Assembly (NCBI GenBank): GCA_031216915.1
Contig: CM062296.1
Span: 146,865,340 to 146,929,339, forward strand
Reading direction: 5' to 3'
Length of the DNA: 64,000 nt
From: Pictodentalium vernedei
Lineage: Eukaryota; Mollusca; Scaphopoda; Dentaliida; Dentaliidae
The position numbers were made by a program, and so were the translations under genes. Of this stretch, positions 1 through 11,299 are shown piece by piece. The first letter of the stretch is position 1; every line of letters begins with the position of its first letter. Below the pieces are notes generated by a model. The model saw only the letters and a list, made by a program, of their open reading frames with translations, ran no database searches and had not been told where the DNA came from.

Positions 1-829
1 CTGTTTTCCTCGAAAATTTGGTTGAAGTTGGTGGTTGTTAGACGTCCACACGCCGCCAGGTCAAAGCCCACCACTAAGTCGTGCCATACTTTGGATACCT
101 GAGTGAAGAAAAACATAAAATAAAATACGTTAAAAAAAAAATAAAAAATAATAGAAACACACAGAAAGCAGGACAGAACGAGTCAGTATGATACTTTGTA
201 TAACGTGTCAGCTGATAAAAGCAATGTGCACGTACATGTAAACCTACTAACTTTCAAGGGAACACTTTCCAGTTAAGTCTGCCGCCTGGCGTCTACAATT
301 GCATGCAGCTCTAAGGTACCCTAACATTAGTGCATACAGTCAAGAGCATCACTGATTATGGGACATCTTAATATAACTTTGGGTATCCCACTATTTAGTT
401 GCACCTTTGGGATCGGTAGATGTTCAGAACAGGTCTAAGAGGTGCGTATCTGGTTTTATTCCCCCCACCCCCAATGCACTCACAGACACTCGGCATAAGC
501 CCAGAAATCCAAAGAAAAATGACATCCGCTAGCACCCCCGAATCGTCGCCGACGCGCCCTAAAGCGTCATCCACACATTAACGTTAATATTCATATACCA
601 CTACGGGGGCATGCCAGCATCGACCCAAAAGTGCCACCAGATTCACCCCTCCCCGGCCTCCAGCCAGCTGGTGTGTTTTAGTACGGCTGAAGAGAATTCT
701 TAAGTCGGTGTTGTGGCGTAGGTTGTACCCATGTGATGCAGAGGATGGCGGCGGAGTCATACAGTATAAATATTTGGGAGTAAGATGTGATACATTGCGG
801 CTTACTACTGATATAGGCCGCGGAGTTAT
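1..829. other. No recognised gene
   Basis: I see no domain, RNA gene or clear repeat here. The short open frames on the minus strand have no recognisable motif. The right edge borders retrotransposon debris that begins near 830, so part of this stretch may be its 3' tail. Confidence 0.4.
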
Positions 830-1594
830 CATTTACCACTGTATGTAGATAAATATCTCAGTGATATTGAAACGGGCGTCCCCGTTGGATATTGTGTACT
901 GGCCGCCGATGTATTGACGTTTAGCATTGCAGTCCCCTAGGAAGATAGAGTGGTTGTATTTTCCTGTGAATAATTCAAATACTGTCTCATTAAATATCTT
1001 ACTTAGATCGTTGTAATAACAGACTATCGCAACTTTCTTGTTGTAGGCAGTGATTTTGAGTGCAACCAAAAAATGGTTTCGCGCGTCGAAGAGGCACAGG
1101 GACGGTGAGCGGCAAGCTCCTTCCGACCCTCTCTAACTGTGTCTTGTCTGGCAGTGGTAAAGGAGGGGAAGGTACTCAGGGCGTTTTCGTCTCTTGAGCT
1201 TCTTTTTGAGAGGAGGTGGTCTCGATGGAGAGACCGTTGCAGTCGGCGTTGTTGGTGGACTGCCTGATGGTGACTGACTTGGATCGTATAGTCTAGTCCT
1301 GGCCGAGTCTGATCTCCAAGTGAGAGGTGTCTGAGGCTTAGGTTGTGATTGTGCCTGGGCCAGTTTAGTTGCCTCTTCGATTTTCTTGACAAGCTGTTCA
1401 AATTACGGTGATCAGTTTTTGTTAGTATTGCATTTAATGTTCTGCTTTATTAGGATAGCTACACCCCTTCCTCTTCTGAGGAGACCGCCTCTTCTAACAA
1501 CGCTGAATACGCTTATTGAGTTTTTAGCATTGAGAGCCTCGACGCCCAAACCGAAAGTATACGGTATCTTTGCAGTATTCGTCCATGTGAGCAC
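830..1594 (-). pseudogene. Non-LTR retrotransposon endonuclease (EEP) fragments
   Basis: Two minus-strand pieces look like an apurinic-type endonuclease of a non-LTR retrotransposon. The piece at 1594-1412 contains RRGRGVAILIKQNIKC, like the GVAIL(I/V)K segment. The piece at 1069-833 contains VAIVCYYND followed by FLGDCNAK, like the GDFNA core. About 330 bp between them reads as a Pro/Ser/Arg-rich tail typical of a gag-like ORF1 C-terminus, so the pieces are rearranged or interrupted. No reverse transcriptase follows. The assignment rests on short motifs. Confidence 0.5.
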
Positions 1595-1920
1595 GGTGGC
1601 CCAGTGGTAGACTGTTGGACTTCTATGCTAGAGGTCCCGAGTTCGATCCCAGTCCGGGACGACCCGCGTTGTGTCCTTGAGCAACCAACTTTATCCCTGT
1701 TCCCTACATCGGGGCACGATGACGCCGTATACTAAGGCGTACTGCACGTCGATCGTGCACATGCCTTCAACCGCTGTAACCCTGCTTGAGCGGATCTTGA
1801 ACAGAGTTAGAATGTTGAAGGGCTGGCAGTTGTTCGATCGATGCTCGGTGGTTCTGTCCGGGTACTCCGGCTTACTCCGCCAATAAAACTGCCACGGTCA
1901 CGATTATCCATTGTGCTAAA
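1589..1920 (+). repeat. tRNA-headed SINE
   Basis: The head has a box A-like GTGGCCCAGTGG and a box B-like GAGTTCGATCCC about 40 bp later, as in tRNA-derived SINEs. The body (TGTCCTTGAGCAA, then TACTAAGGCGTACTGCACG, then TCTTCAACC) recurs at 10.1, 17.8, 19.9, 44.2, 55.6, 61.8 and 62.6 kb. Confidence 0.8.
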
Positions 1921-1930
1921 GTATGTGTCC

Positions 1931-2120
1931 TTAACCCTTTACCTAACGTAACGGCCAAAACCGGCCAGCGCCATTCTCAAAAATCGCCAATTAATTTTCA
2001 TTATTTTTTCCATTTTTTGTCTCATAACCTATGTTTTTGAGACAAAAAATGAAAAAAATTAGTTATTCAAGAATTATTTTTGCAAGTGTCGTCTGCTTTT
2101 CAGGTTAGATAAAGGGTTAA
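1931..2120. mobile_element. piggyBac-like MITE (TTAA...TTAA)
   Basis: The element starts TTAACCCTTTACCTAACG and ends AAAGGGTTAA, so TTAA target sites flank CCCTTT/AAAGGG inverted ends. Internal blocks such as GGCCAAAACCGGCCAGCGC and a TTTTTGAGACAAAAAATG stem match the copy at 16737-16987. There is no coding capacity. TTAA specificity is the hallmark of the piggyBac superfamily; membership is inferred. Confidence 0.75.
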
Positions 2121-2429
2121 AACACCAATAAATAAATAAATATAATAGTATTGGTTCATTTGCAATCCTTTGTTCTGGACGCACCTGGCGTTCCACACTG
2201 CTAACTGGAGCTTATCCGTGATGTGTGCCAATTAATAGTAGTGGTATTGATTGTTTAGTTTAGTTAAAGTTAACAGTTACTTAATTGATCGCGGCATTCA
2301 GTAAGGTGTGGGAGATTTGGTATTTGAAAAGACCGTACTACTTTCAGACGTCTGTGAGATCAATATTGACATTTTTGTTAGGACTTTGTGAAATGAACCC
2401 GCGATGAGGGAGGATATGGTATGGGGGAA
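2121..2429. other. Spacer, nothing recognised
   Basis: AT-rich sequence between a MITE and a retrotransposon fragment. No feature seen. Confidence 0.4.
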
Positions 2430-3760
2430 GGAGGCGTTTTCAGGTCTGGCGAGGTTTCAAAATTTAATCTGGATGGTCTCTTTTACTTTTTGGGAAATGG
2501 GGTAGCCGCGGTAATCGCTAGAATGGTCCCCTTTGCAGTTCACGCAGATCAGAGATTGCTCGTTGCATGCGTGGGACAGGTGGTTTCCTCCACACCTCAT
2601 ACAGGTCAGTGAACCCCTGCATTTGATCGAGGTGTGCCCAAATGTTGGGCATTTGTGGCACTGTATGGGGAGGAAGTGGAGCTGTATTCGTCAGTTACAT
2701 GAACGCGTCCTGCAGTTTTAACCACATGATTGAGAAAGTGTAGTTTGGTGTCTCCGTTCGGGGCTGTGCCTTTGAGTTTCCAGGTTTGTTTACCTGTTAT
2801 TTTTAGGTTTCTGGACCATTTACACCCGGTAAGGGCCTTATCGATGTCTGAGTCTCTAATCTGCGGGTGGTCACTGGTGAACACCAGGATCGGGGTTGGA
2901 AGGAGCAGTTAAGTTTTTGGTTTAAGTTCTTTTTTGTTATTTTGCCTGATTACTGGGGCCGTTTTGACAACCTCAGAGTAGAGGGATTTTTTTTCATAGG
3001 GGGCTCTGGAGGTGCGTCGGAACCTTTTGACGGGACAGAAAATTTGTTTTTTCCCAAGAGATTGGAGTCCACCCCCGAGGTGGACCCAAAGGCGGTGGTG
3101 GTCAGAAGAAGGCGATTCCTGGCCTTTCTGACTTTTCTACTCTCAGAGATAGATAGAAAGGCCCTCTCCGTCCTCCGTCTCCTCTGCGTCCAGCTCAAGG
3201 TCGTACCCATAATTTTTCCTTTTCATGTGGGTCTTAGTGCTAGTGATTTGGTTGGAGTTTGTAAGGCCCTGTGTGGTCAACATGTCATCCAATGGTTTGT
3301 CAGGACAGGTGTCACCAAGCTCTGCAAGGATACTGGCGTCCTTGCTGGGCTTGATGACATCGGTATCCTTGTTCTCAGTAGCGTGGCCGTCATCAGATTT
3401 ATTTGATATGTAGGTGGGATCTGCATGTACCTCCGTCCCCACTAGAATTTCCTCAGAAGGGAAACCTGGTGTGGGAGGAGATAAGTTTCTCTCACCTATT
3501 AACTTGGCGATGAGAGCGTCCTTCCTCCTGCTCTCCTCGCAGAGCCTATCAAACCTCTCTTGGAGCTCTTTATGTCTGGCTTTAGCATCATCTTTCTCTT
3601 GATCTAGGCTTCTGGTCATAGACAAATAAAAGACATTATCTGAAGAGGAGGAGAAGTCTCCGATTTCACCTGGTTCCACGGTCTCAGTGCAGTCCTTTAA
3701 TGCCTTAGAAGTCTTATCATCAGGGTTACGTTTGGATTTTGTAGCTTGAAACCCCTCCAT
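2430..3760 (-). pseudogene. Gag-like ORF1 of a non-LTR retrotransposon
   Basis: Minus-strand frames resemble the ORF1 (nucleic-acid-binding) protein of a Jockey/CR1-type retrotransposon. Residues of the 3760-3143 frame include a charged coiled-coil-like stretch (LDQEKDDAKARHKELQERF). The frame at 2884-2606 looks like the RNA-binding middle part. Around 2700-2510 another frame gives three zinc knuckles with Cys-x2-Cys and His/Cys spacing (CHKCPTFGHTSIKC, CMRCGGNHLSHAC, CVNCKGDHSS). The reading frame changes at least twice, so it is broken. Its orientation matches the endonuclease debris to the left. It is a relic, not a host gene. Confidence 0.65.
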
Positions 3761-4800
3761 CGGGGCCCTAGTAAAGTTGAAACTTCCTGCCCCTTAATAT
3801 GCCTATTATGAATTTAAATTTGACTGACCTTGTCGTGGATTTTCTGCTTGCCTTCTCTGGATTTTGTTTCTTATTTTTATCCTTCTTTTCTCCTTTATCG
3901 TCGTTTTCTATCCTGGCAGATATCTGTAGCGATGCTTTTTTTGATTAGTTCTGTTGACAAATAATAAACCAGATTACCAACAGGAAAATTCCGAAGAATG
4001 AAGCTGTGCTATAATATAATAAAATGGTTTCGCCCGCCGAAGGCGCGCGGGTTTTTCGCAACATGCCTAGGCGTGTCAAAGGGGAAAGGGTAGGGTACAC
4101 AGCAGGTTCCGGGATCAAGGTGTTCTTGTGAGTTGTGAAGGTTCAGTTTGTCGTGGCTACCTTCAGATGTTCTTATTGATGTTTGCCCTCGGGTGAGGAC
4201 CAGTGTGAGGGGGGTCCTCTCTACAAAGGTGCTACCTCTCCCCGCGGGTGCAGTGTTGGTGTTTTCAGGCAAGTATAGTCTGCCAGTTATGAGATAATCT
4301 TGATGTGGGTGGCCATCATTGGCAAGTATAATCTGCCTCAGACAATCGATGGTGGTTGAGTTGGCTTCTGTGTAGAATTATGTTCACAGGACTGGATCTG
4401 GTCGGGAAGAGATAGCAACAACGGCCCCTTTCGGGGACCTACCAGGGAAAGACCCGAACTTCCCTGGTTCGGTGGCAGGCCTGCATGGCAACCTATTTGA
4501 CCGGGACCTAGGTACGCACTACTGGCGTTTACAAAAAGGGACTACAGGTGGGGCGCAGGACCAACGTTCGCCTCCCAGGAGGTGGATGACCACTTCTAGG
4601 GATGGAGTGAAGAATGTTCACAATTCATAGCGGTTTCTATGATCCATAGCGGTTAGAGTAAATCCATAGCGGTTATTGGGAAGTGGACGATCAAAAAACA
4701 AAACATTTGTCGTTACTTGCTTCAAATAGAAAAAAACAGAATTAATAGGTTGTAAATAGTAGAGAAAATATTCTAACATGTTGCGTTACTTTGAAAGAGT
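3761..4800. other. GC-rich stretch, possible retrotransposon 5' region
   Basis: Upstream (minus sense) of the gag-like frame. The block ATGGTTTCGC near 4023 resembles the one near 1072, suggesting a shared retrotransposon segment. GGCCTGCATGGCAACC-type sequence near 4475 is structured but unassigned. The open frame at 4272-4009 has no recognised domain. Confidence 0.3.
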
Positions 4801-4818
4801 GAGCTGCGTTTAGGATTG

Positions 4819-5247
4819 TGGGAGGAGAGCAGGCTATAACGAATATATGTCACACCCGAGGGTGTTTCCTGATCTTTACCACCGCGGTTTGGTTCCTACT
4901 TGGGTTAATATGGGTAATCTTAATTAGGTATGTTGAGATCAAAATTAAGGGAGGAGAGCATGCCATGACGATTATGTGTCACACCCGAGGGTGTTTCCTG
5001 CTCATTATCTGCGTGGTTCGTTTTCTGTTACTGATTATGGGGTCTTCGCCATTACATTAGTTCAGATTTGGATTAAGTTTATCGGAGAAGAGCAGACTAT
5101 GACGCTTATATGCTACACCTGAGGGTGTTTCCTGTTCGTTTCCTCCTCGGTTAGGTTCCTGCTGGATTTTTTTATGGGTTAATTTGATTACGAAGGTTGA
5201 GATCTATATTAAGGTAGGAGAGTAGACTATGGCGTTAATATGCCACA
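4819..5247. repeat. ~131-bp tandem repeat (satellite-like)
   Basis: Units of about 130-135 bp start near 4819, 4952, 5083 and 5214. Each carries the motif CACACCCGAGGGTGTTTCCT, or a close variant, with a small ACACCC/GGGTGT hairpin. The array is cut by the hAT-like element at 5256-6005 and resumes at 6014. Two more units lie at 8500-8665. Confidence 0.75.
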
Positions 5248-5664
5248 CCCGGGAGCAGTGGCGGCGCTACGGGGGTGGGGGAGGCATGGGGTGGGGGGGG
5301 GGAGGTGGGGGCGCATTTGCCCCCCCCCAAAACCAAGGCTTTGCCCCCCCCTCCCCCCCCAGTTGCCCCCGCCCCCAACCATATCGCAAGCATTTCCCTT
5401 CACCCTCAAACGCAAACACATTCAGTCACTCTCTCTCACACACACACACACCCCTCTCTTTTTTTATTCCCAATAATTTCCCATACACACTTAGCCCAAA
5501 GCCTCAGGCTAGCTGATGAACACATCCAGGCAGTAGAGATTTAAAGACTCGGATGCAGATACTTATAAGTTATAATTAAGTTATGAGCCAACAAAGGCAT
5601 GTCTATCCATATCCCTTGTCTAAAAAAATTCATGGATTTCGCATTATGACAGACGGGCATTATG

Positions 5665-5666
<2 letters not shown>

Positions 5667-5716
<50 letters not shown>
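5667..5716. repeat. (TC)n microsatellite
   Basis: About 25 uninterrupted TC units inside the hAT-like element. Confidence 0.97.
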
Positions 5717-5718
<2 letters not shown>

Positions 5719-5791
5719 GCACAGACCCACCAGACGCGGATCCAGGATTTTTTGAAAGGAGGACCGCTAATTACCATTACATTTAGTCGAA

Positions 5792-5886
5792 ACTTGGACC
5801 CAAAGTCCGTAATATAATTTTTTGGTTTGGTACGTCCACAGGACGTACCAAACCAAACAGTATATTACGGACTTTGGGTCCAAGTT
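5792..5886. repeat. Large hairpin inside the hAT-like element
   Basis: Arms containing CTTGGACCCAAAGTCCGTAA and GGTTTGGTACGTCC are repeated in inverse with almost no loop (GGACGTACC at 5841 onward). This may be a separate nested foldback MITE. Confidence 0.85.
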
Positions 5887-6174
5887 TGGACTACCTCATA
5901 ACAAAGTAATGATATGATCCTTTACGTGTTTGCCCCCCTTCATGGGAGTCTGCCCCCCTAGTTGCCCCCCCCCCCCCCACAAAAATATTTCTGGCGCCGC
6001 CACTGCCCGGGAGGTGTTTCCTTCTCTTTACTTCCGCGGTTTGATTCCTTCTTGAGTTTATATGGGTTATGTTAGTTTAAACTTTATCATATGACTCGTC
6101 CATTTTGTTCACTTTAAAACATTTGATATTTTGTTTTCATATTAATCAGTGATAAATAAAGCCTTCCGTCAATT

Positions 6175-6345
6175 CCATTGGTCAATTTCAAAACTAGACA
6201 ATTTGATTGGCTGAACAAAATACAACTGGGCCACATTTTCATAATTTGCATAATTAGAGTTGGGAGCTTTCATTGGTCAATTTCAAAACTGGACAATTTG
6301 ACTGGCTAAACAAAATACAACTGGGTCACATTTGCATAATTTGAG
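6175..6345. repeat. ~93-bp direct duplication
   Basis: The block CATTGGTCAATTTCAAAACT followed by ACAAAATACAACTGGG occurs twice, near 6179 and 6272, with few differences. Confidence 0.8.
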
Positions 6346-6393
6346 TAGGGAGAATTTACGTTATCTGTCCTATTTTGGGTGGGTTATATTGTA

Positions 6394-6546
6394 TTAATCT
6401 TTTACCTACAAGAAAAACTCCATTCGTTTTTTTTATATTTTCATTTTTTGCTTCTAAAACACAGGTTATGACCCCTCACTGGAACGAGCTCGACCGAGAA
6501 TGTTTTTTCCAAGTGCCATTTGCAAGTTAAGTTAGGTATGGGTTAA
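6394..6546. mobile_element. Degenerate piggyBac-like MITE
   Basis: Internal similarity (TTTTACCT near the left end, ACAGGTTATGACCCCTC, GAGCTCG, GGGTTAA at the right end) to the TTAA family at 1931 and 16737. The ends are eroded. Confidence 0.5.
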
Positions 6547-6597
6547 AAAGTCATACTAAGTGGCTAATTTGTGCGTGTGTATGTCATATGATAAATA

Positions 6598-6745
6598 GAA
6601 TATGAAATGAGTGTTTTTTTATATAATATTTATGAAACTCGTCCGAATTTTCCGTTTGGGCTCGCCAGAGGCTCTCCAAAACGGAAAATTATTGGACTCG
6701 TTTCATAAATATTATATGAGAAAACACTCATTCCATATCCTCTAT
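6598..6745. mobile_element. Palindromic MITE
   Basis: Long inverted arms: ATGAAATGAGTGTTTTTTTA then ATATTTATGAAACTCGTCC on the left, reversed on the right (GGACTCGTTTCATAAATATT, then AAAACACTCAT). The loop holds GGGCTCGCCAGAGGCTC. Non-coding foldback. Confidence 0.8.
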
Positions 6746-7003
6746 TTATTTAATTCAAAATCAAATAATACAAAAAAATGTTATATACAATGATGTGGAT
6801 TCAGCAGGAAGCTATAAGCTAATACAAGGCCGTTTCCACCCAGAACAAGATTACAGAACAAGATTACAATGAGTTATAAATGTCAAGTCAACGTATGAGT
6901 GGCTTTAGTCTTAAGTCTTAACAGTATTTGTACACATTACACAAGCGTCAGTAGTCGAGCTCACATATCGTCGCCCGAGGGCCCCCGCCTCCCGTACACC
7001 AGA

Positions 7004-7150
7004 TTAACCCCTTGCCAACGCGGATAGAATACGACAGTTGCACAAAAGATGTCTTGAACCACTAGACAGTTTTTTTTTCTATTTCAAAAACACAGCCCTT
7101 GGCCTCCATTGGAGCGAGCTCAACGAGCTCACTCCAACGCAGCGTCACGA
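7004..7150. mobile_element. Degenerate MITE fragment of the TTAA family
   Basis: Starts TTAACCCCTTGCCAACGCGG and contains the paired GAGCGAGCTC/GAGCTCACTC core seen in the 45.2 and 63.3 kb copies. The right end is lost. Confidence 0.45.
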
Positions 7151-7319
7151 GCCATGTTTCTGAGTCCAAAATTGGAAACATAATAAACTTTAAACGGGAG
7201 CTTTTGTTAATAAGACCACCCGAACCTGACCATCCCGGGAAGTAGAGGCGGGGACCTCCGAGAAACGATATGTAAGAGTGTTATGAGTACACAGTGAACA
7301 AAATAAGAACGATATAAAA

Positions 7320-8490
7320 AGAAGCAAAACTCGGTCAGCTTGAATACATGGTGCATTTACTATACACGAGAAAGGCGTAAGTAAGTATGTTATGTAATTT
7401 CTTTCAGTTCGTTTAGTAAAAGATCATGAGTACAGTCTGTGAATTGAGTCCACGTGGCATTGAGCTGCAAGCAAGGTTAAACGGTGTTGAGAGATATATC
7501 CGTTCCGCTGACCAAGTTTGGCAACAATATTCATGATAATATTAAATTATTTTAATTACGTTAGTACTGTTTTAGGGATTAGTAATTAGTCATTAGAATC
7601 GCTTCCTTGATAGTATAAAGTCGTGTACCACTTCAGGGATAAGGTGGTTGTCTTCGTTATTCAAAAATTCTGAACCATGAACAAATCTCAGTCAGCTTGA
7701 AATCATGATGCATTAAATACACACGAAAAAGGCGAAAGAAGGTATAGGTAATGTCATTCAGTTCGTTTAGTAAAAGATTATGAATACAGTCTATGGATAC
7801 TGACCGGGTGGCGTTGAGCTGCAAGGAAAGCTGAATGGTGTGGGCGGAGCGGGGGGGGGGGGGGAGGTATATTCGTTATGTAGAGCTAATTTGATTTGAT
7901 GTCAGGTGACTTTGATCTGCAAGGACAGTTGAATGGTGTGGAGGGGTATATTCGTTATGTTGAGCTAATTTGATAATAACATTCTAATAATATTAAGTTA
8001 TATTAAATTGGTTACTACTGTATTAGAAATTAATCATTGGAATCGCTTACTTGATAATATAAAGTCATGTACCACTTTAACGATGAGGCGGTTGGCTTCG
8101 TTATTCAAGAATTCTGAACCGAAGAGAAGTGAAGATGTGTCTGCTCCAAACGGGAGTGGGTTAATTGTATAATTACGAGCGTGTGTGAAAATTGGACAAT
8201 GCAAGAGAAAGTGATCAGGAATCTCTTGCTCGCCACACTGACATAAGGGGTTTGGTGATAAATAAATAATTATCATAAAAGTGTGGATTGAGGTTACTGC
8301 ACCCCAGTCGTAACGTGCAATGATATATTTGTGCTGTGTGAGATTTCGCATTACTTTTGAACCTTCGAGGACGTTGATTACCACCATTTAGGAAAGTCTT
8401 AAAATGAATCAATGACGACTTCTCGCGGACAGACAGGGGCAGGTTATTCCATTGGTCAGTAACGCGGGGGATGAAGGAGGAATTGTACAA
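7320..8490 (-). pseudogene. Non-LTR reverse transcriptase 3' end, duplicated
   Basis: Minus-strand frames at 8490-8215 and 8387-8034 match the C-terminal end of a non-LTR reverse transcriptase: WNNLPLSVREKSSLIHFKTF, then a cysteine motif CQCGEQEIPDHFLLHCPIF and a LLFGSEFLNN...FILSSKRF tail. The reading frame shifts once. The adjoining 3' region is present twice (7320-7680 and 7690-8120 share GTTCGTTTAGTAAAAGAT and TATAAAGTC blocks), so two truncated copies lie head to tail. It is a dead fragment. Confidence 0.7.
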
Positions 8491-8499
8491 TTCATGTTA

Positions 8500-8665
8500 A
8501 TTAGGTAGGCTGAGTTCAAGATTCAGGAAGGGGAACAAGCCATGAAGATTATGTGACACACTCGAGGGTGTTTCCTACTCCTTACCTCCGCGGTTTGATT
8601 CCTACTTGAGATTTTATGGGTTATCTTAATTAGGTAGGTTAAGATCAAGAATCATGGAGGAGACC
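8500..8665. repeat. Two more units of the 131-bp satellite
   Basis: Carries ACACTCGAGGGTGTTTCCTA and the flanking TTAATTAGGTAGG seen at 4.8-5.2 kb. Confidence 0.75.
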
Positions 8666-9484
8666 TGATATGAACACTCATCGCCTTGTATGGAAATGTA
8701 TCAGCCAGCTACACGCCATGTAACATATTTATTATGTCGAAAGTCCATGTAAATCAAGCGATTAATAATTTTCTCCATAAACAAACAACGGCCCGGAATT
8801 TATTTTTCAGGAACCACTATTGATAGCACCGCGCAGAATCATGAACAGTAACAGGCACCGGTACGTGTAACCATGGTAATTGTAAACAAATCATCACTTT
8901 GCGAAGGGCGATTGCCGTACTTGTTTACAAATGAAACGAATCGCTGCTTGCCACTGAGATCAGTGCTGCTTGCCAACTCGGCATAATCTGGAGGCCCCTT
9001 GCGTACATTTACTGTTGTTACTACCTAAAAAGGACTAATAAAGCAGTTTTGAACATTAAAAATCACTTTTTTACTGTAGAGCAAACAATAACAATAACGC
9101 AACTTGAACTTTGAAGTTGAATCTGAAACGCACACCGACTTTCTGTTAATTCTGTTTGATCGGAATGTTTCAAAAACAAGTTTGTTCATTTATTATTTAT
9201 AGTGATGTTGATGTTGCCGATTTTGCAATTTCTGAAAATAGGAGCACCCTTTGGCATTGATGAGCTGGACAAATGTTCGTTGTTGACTGAAGGAGTCGTA
9301 AAACAAAGAACTTTTCAGACTACAAATATTATCTTCTGCCCATCTTTTTACATATTTAATGTTTTAAATCACAAAATACGGTATCTTGAAAATATTTTCG
9401 GAACCTAAATTCTCTTATTTTGTTTTAATTCAGATTTTGAAAATTCGAAGTGAGGGGAATTGCATCAAAATAGTAATGGCGGCT
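8666..9484. other. No recognised feature
   Basis: AT-rich DNA with only short open frames and no motif I can name. Confidence 0.4.
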
Positions 9485-9516
9485 ACTCACCTGATATTAA
9501 TTAATATCAGGTGAGT
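9485..9516. repeat. 32-bp perfect palindrome
   Basis: ACTCACCTGATATTAA is followed immediately by its exact reverse complement. It could be a minimal foldback element or an excision footprint. Confidence 0.95.
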
Positions 9517-9638
9517 AACCCGATACGCTGGAATCTTTATAAGGTATTCCAGCATTTTGATTGGACAAACTAATTTGAGACATAATAATGACGATTATGT
9601 GGTCGCTGCTTTTTTATTGACGGGCTTTGTGTCGGATT

Positions 9639-9896
9639 TTATTCTTTTATAGTTTTGGATTTTTGTCGACTTGCACAGATGTCGTTAAGTTCGGATATTG
9701 GTTTTCTTTCATCAAAGCGTTCCCAGTTTTTGGCAGCGTTCCCAGTTTGAGTGGCTAAGCGGCGGTCTTCAATGGCTAGGATGTCGGTCCATTCGTGGAG
9801 AAGTTTTGTTGGGGTGTCGCGAGGGGCGCGGTTACCAAGTTCAAGTTTGTCAAGTTGAGCTACAGTATTGACAATTTCATTTTCTGATGGGATCAA
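9639..9896 (-). CDS. Unrecognised 85-residue open frame
   Basis: The frame has protein-like composition (LDKLELGNRAPRDTPTKLLH, then WERFDERKPISELNDICASR) and could be an exon or a transposon fragment. I recognise no family. There are no clear splice sites or neighbours to support it. Confidence 0.2.
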   Translation of the reverse strand: MIPSENEIVNTVAQLDKLELGNRAPRDTPTKLLHEWTDILAIEDRRLATQTGNAAKNWERFDERKPISELNDICASRQKSKTIKE

Positions 9897-10109
9897 AATC
9901 GACCTTAAAATTAAAGTTTTTATAAAGTCTTTGGTTCACTTCCCAAAATGATGTATATACACAATTTATACTATCAATTTGTTATGGTCAGTGTTTAAGA
10001 TAAATTAACTACTTACTAATTAGTAAAGTTGACTAATAAGTTTATATAGACAGAGAGATATATATATAACGCCAAGACAATCCCTGACATAAAAAGTTTA
10101 ATTGGATAT

Positions 10110-10490
10110 CACAACTAATGCGGGAGCGCGATTACTCAGTGGTGGACTGCTGGACTTCTTTGCAAGAGGTCCCGTGTTCGATCCCCGTCCGGGGGCGATA
10201 CGCGTTGTGTCCTTAAGCAAGGTACTTCATCCCGGTTGCCTACATATGGGCACGAGGAAGCCGTGTGCTAAGGCGTACTGCACGTCGATGGTGCACATGT
10301 CTTCAACCGCTGTAACCCTGCTTGAGCTGAGCTTGAACAGAGTCAACATATCGATGACCTGCCAGTTTCTCGTCGATGCTCGGTGGTTCACTCCGGGTAC
10401 TCCGGCTTCCTCCGCCTGTGAAATTGTCACGGCCATGATTAGCCATTGTGCATAAGCATGTGCCCATAAGCATCAATAAATAGATTATAA
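10110..10490 (+). repeat. tRNA-headed SINE
   Basis: The head has GATTACTCAGTGGTGGACTG (box A-like) and GTGTTCGATCCCC (box B-like). The body matches the 1.6-kb copy, including AAGGCGTACTGCACGTCGATG and CTCGGTGGTTC. It ends in an AATAAATA-type tail. Confidence 0.85.
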
Positions 10491-10839
10491 ATAACTACTA
10501 AGATACGATCGACCGACGAACGTTGGCAAACTTCGATTCCCCCAAATCAATACTCCCCACTTACCCCCTTCCCCCCCACCCCCCCCCCCCAAAAAAAAAA
10601 GAGAAGAAAAAAACACACCAATTTTTCTTCTTTATCACAGATATCACTTCAACAGAGCACATCTCTTTTTGACTATTCGACCATTTTCAAAGAACGTCAC
10701 ATCAACATACCTGGCATCAACTGCTTCTCTTTCTTAGTTGTAGTCCACTGGTAATAAGCCCCTTCTCTTCTTCTGCTCTTCCGCCTCGTATCAATATGTC
10801 ATGCCGGCCTCCTCTCGTGAGCAGTTGCATAATGCTATC

Positions 10840-11195
10840 AAACAGTTACTGAAAAGTTATTACCCCAACGACTGGAATTCCATCGAGCAAATGAGCTATA
10901 CAGCAGTTGCTCCCTGAGAAAATGCTTTTGAGACTCGAATCCCATCGAACAAATGAGCTATAGAGCAATTGCTCGAAAGAGTGACTCCACATATCGCTCT
11001 GCAACTCATATGGGAAAAAGGGTTTGTGAAGGGGATTCTGTGAGTGGGTACCTAGAAGCGAGGTTGATGGTTTCGTCGAATGAGGCAATGAGCCATGACA
11101 GCAATTGCTCCACGAGCAAATGCTCTTGTGAGTCGAATCTCATCGCGCAAATGCGCAATAGAGCATTTGCTCGACGGAGTGACTCAGCACATCTA
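10840..11195. repeat. Repeats of a GAGCAAATGAGC...GCAATTGCTC unit
   Basis: Near-identical blocks (CCCATCGAACAAATGAGCTA, GAGCAATTGCTCGAAAGAG and variants) recur three times at 10875, 10945 and 11140, and once reversed near 13980. Function unknown. Confidence 0.6.
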
Positions 11196-11261
11196 CATTG
11201 TGCGTAAAAACTAACAGAACATTTGTAAGTTTCTTAATAAAACCAGACAAATATGGATATA

Positions 11262-11292
11262 ATTGGAACTGGCTCGATGAGCCAGTTCCAAT
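11262..11292. repeat. 14-bp stem hairpin
   Basis: ATTGGAACTGGCTC, then GAT, then the exact reverse complement. Confidence 0.95.
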
Positions 11293-11299
11293 GACATCC

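Larger units (their letters stand above)
5256..6005. mobile_element. Non-autonomous hAT-like element with 8-bp TSD
   Basis: The left end CAGTGGCGGCGC and right end GCGCCGCCACTG are inverted repeats. The 8-bp sequence CCCGGGAG flanks both sides (5248-5255 and 6006-6013), an exact target duplication of hAT size. The interior has C/G homopolymers, a (TC)n tract and a large hairpin, with no transposase. It interrupts the 131-bp satellite. Confidence 0.88.

Noticed and set aside
1600-1660. Functional tRNA genes at SINE heads (1.6, 10.1, 17.8 and 62.6 kb)
   Set aside because: Box A and B are recognisable, but no cloverleaf with proper acceptor stem forms, and all are followed by the same repeat body.
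5229-5544. Proline/glycine-rich proteins
   Set aside because: Frames arise from C and G homopolymers within the hAT-like element.
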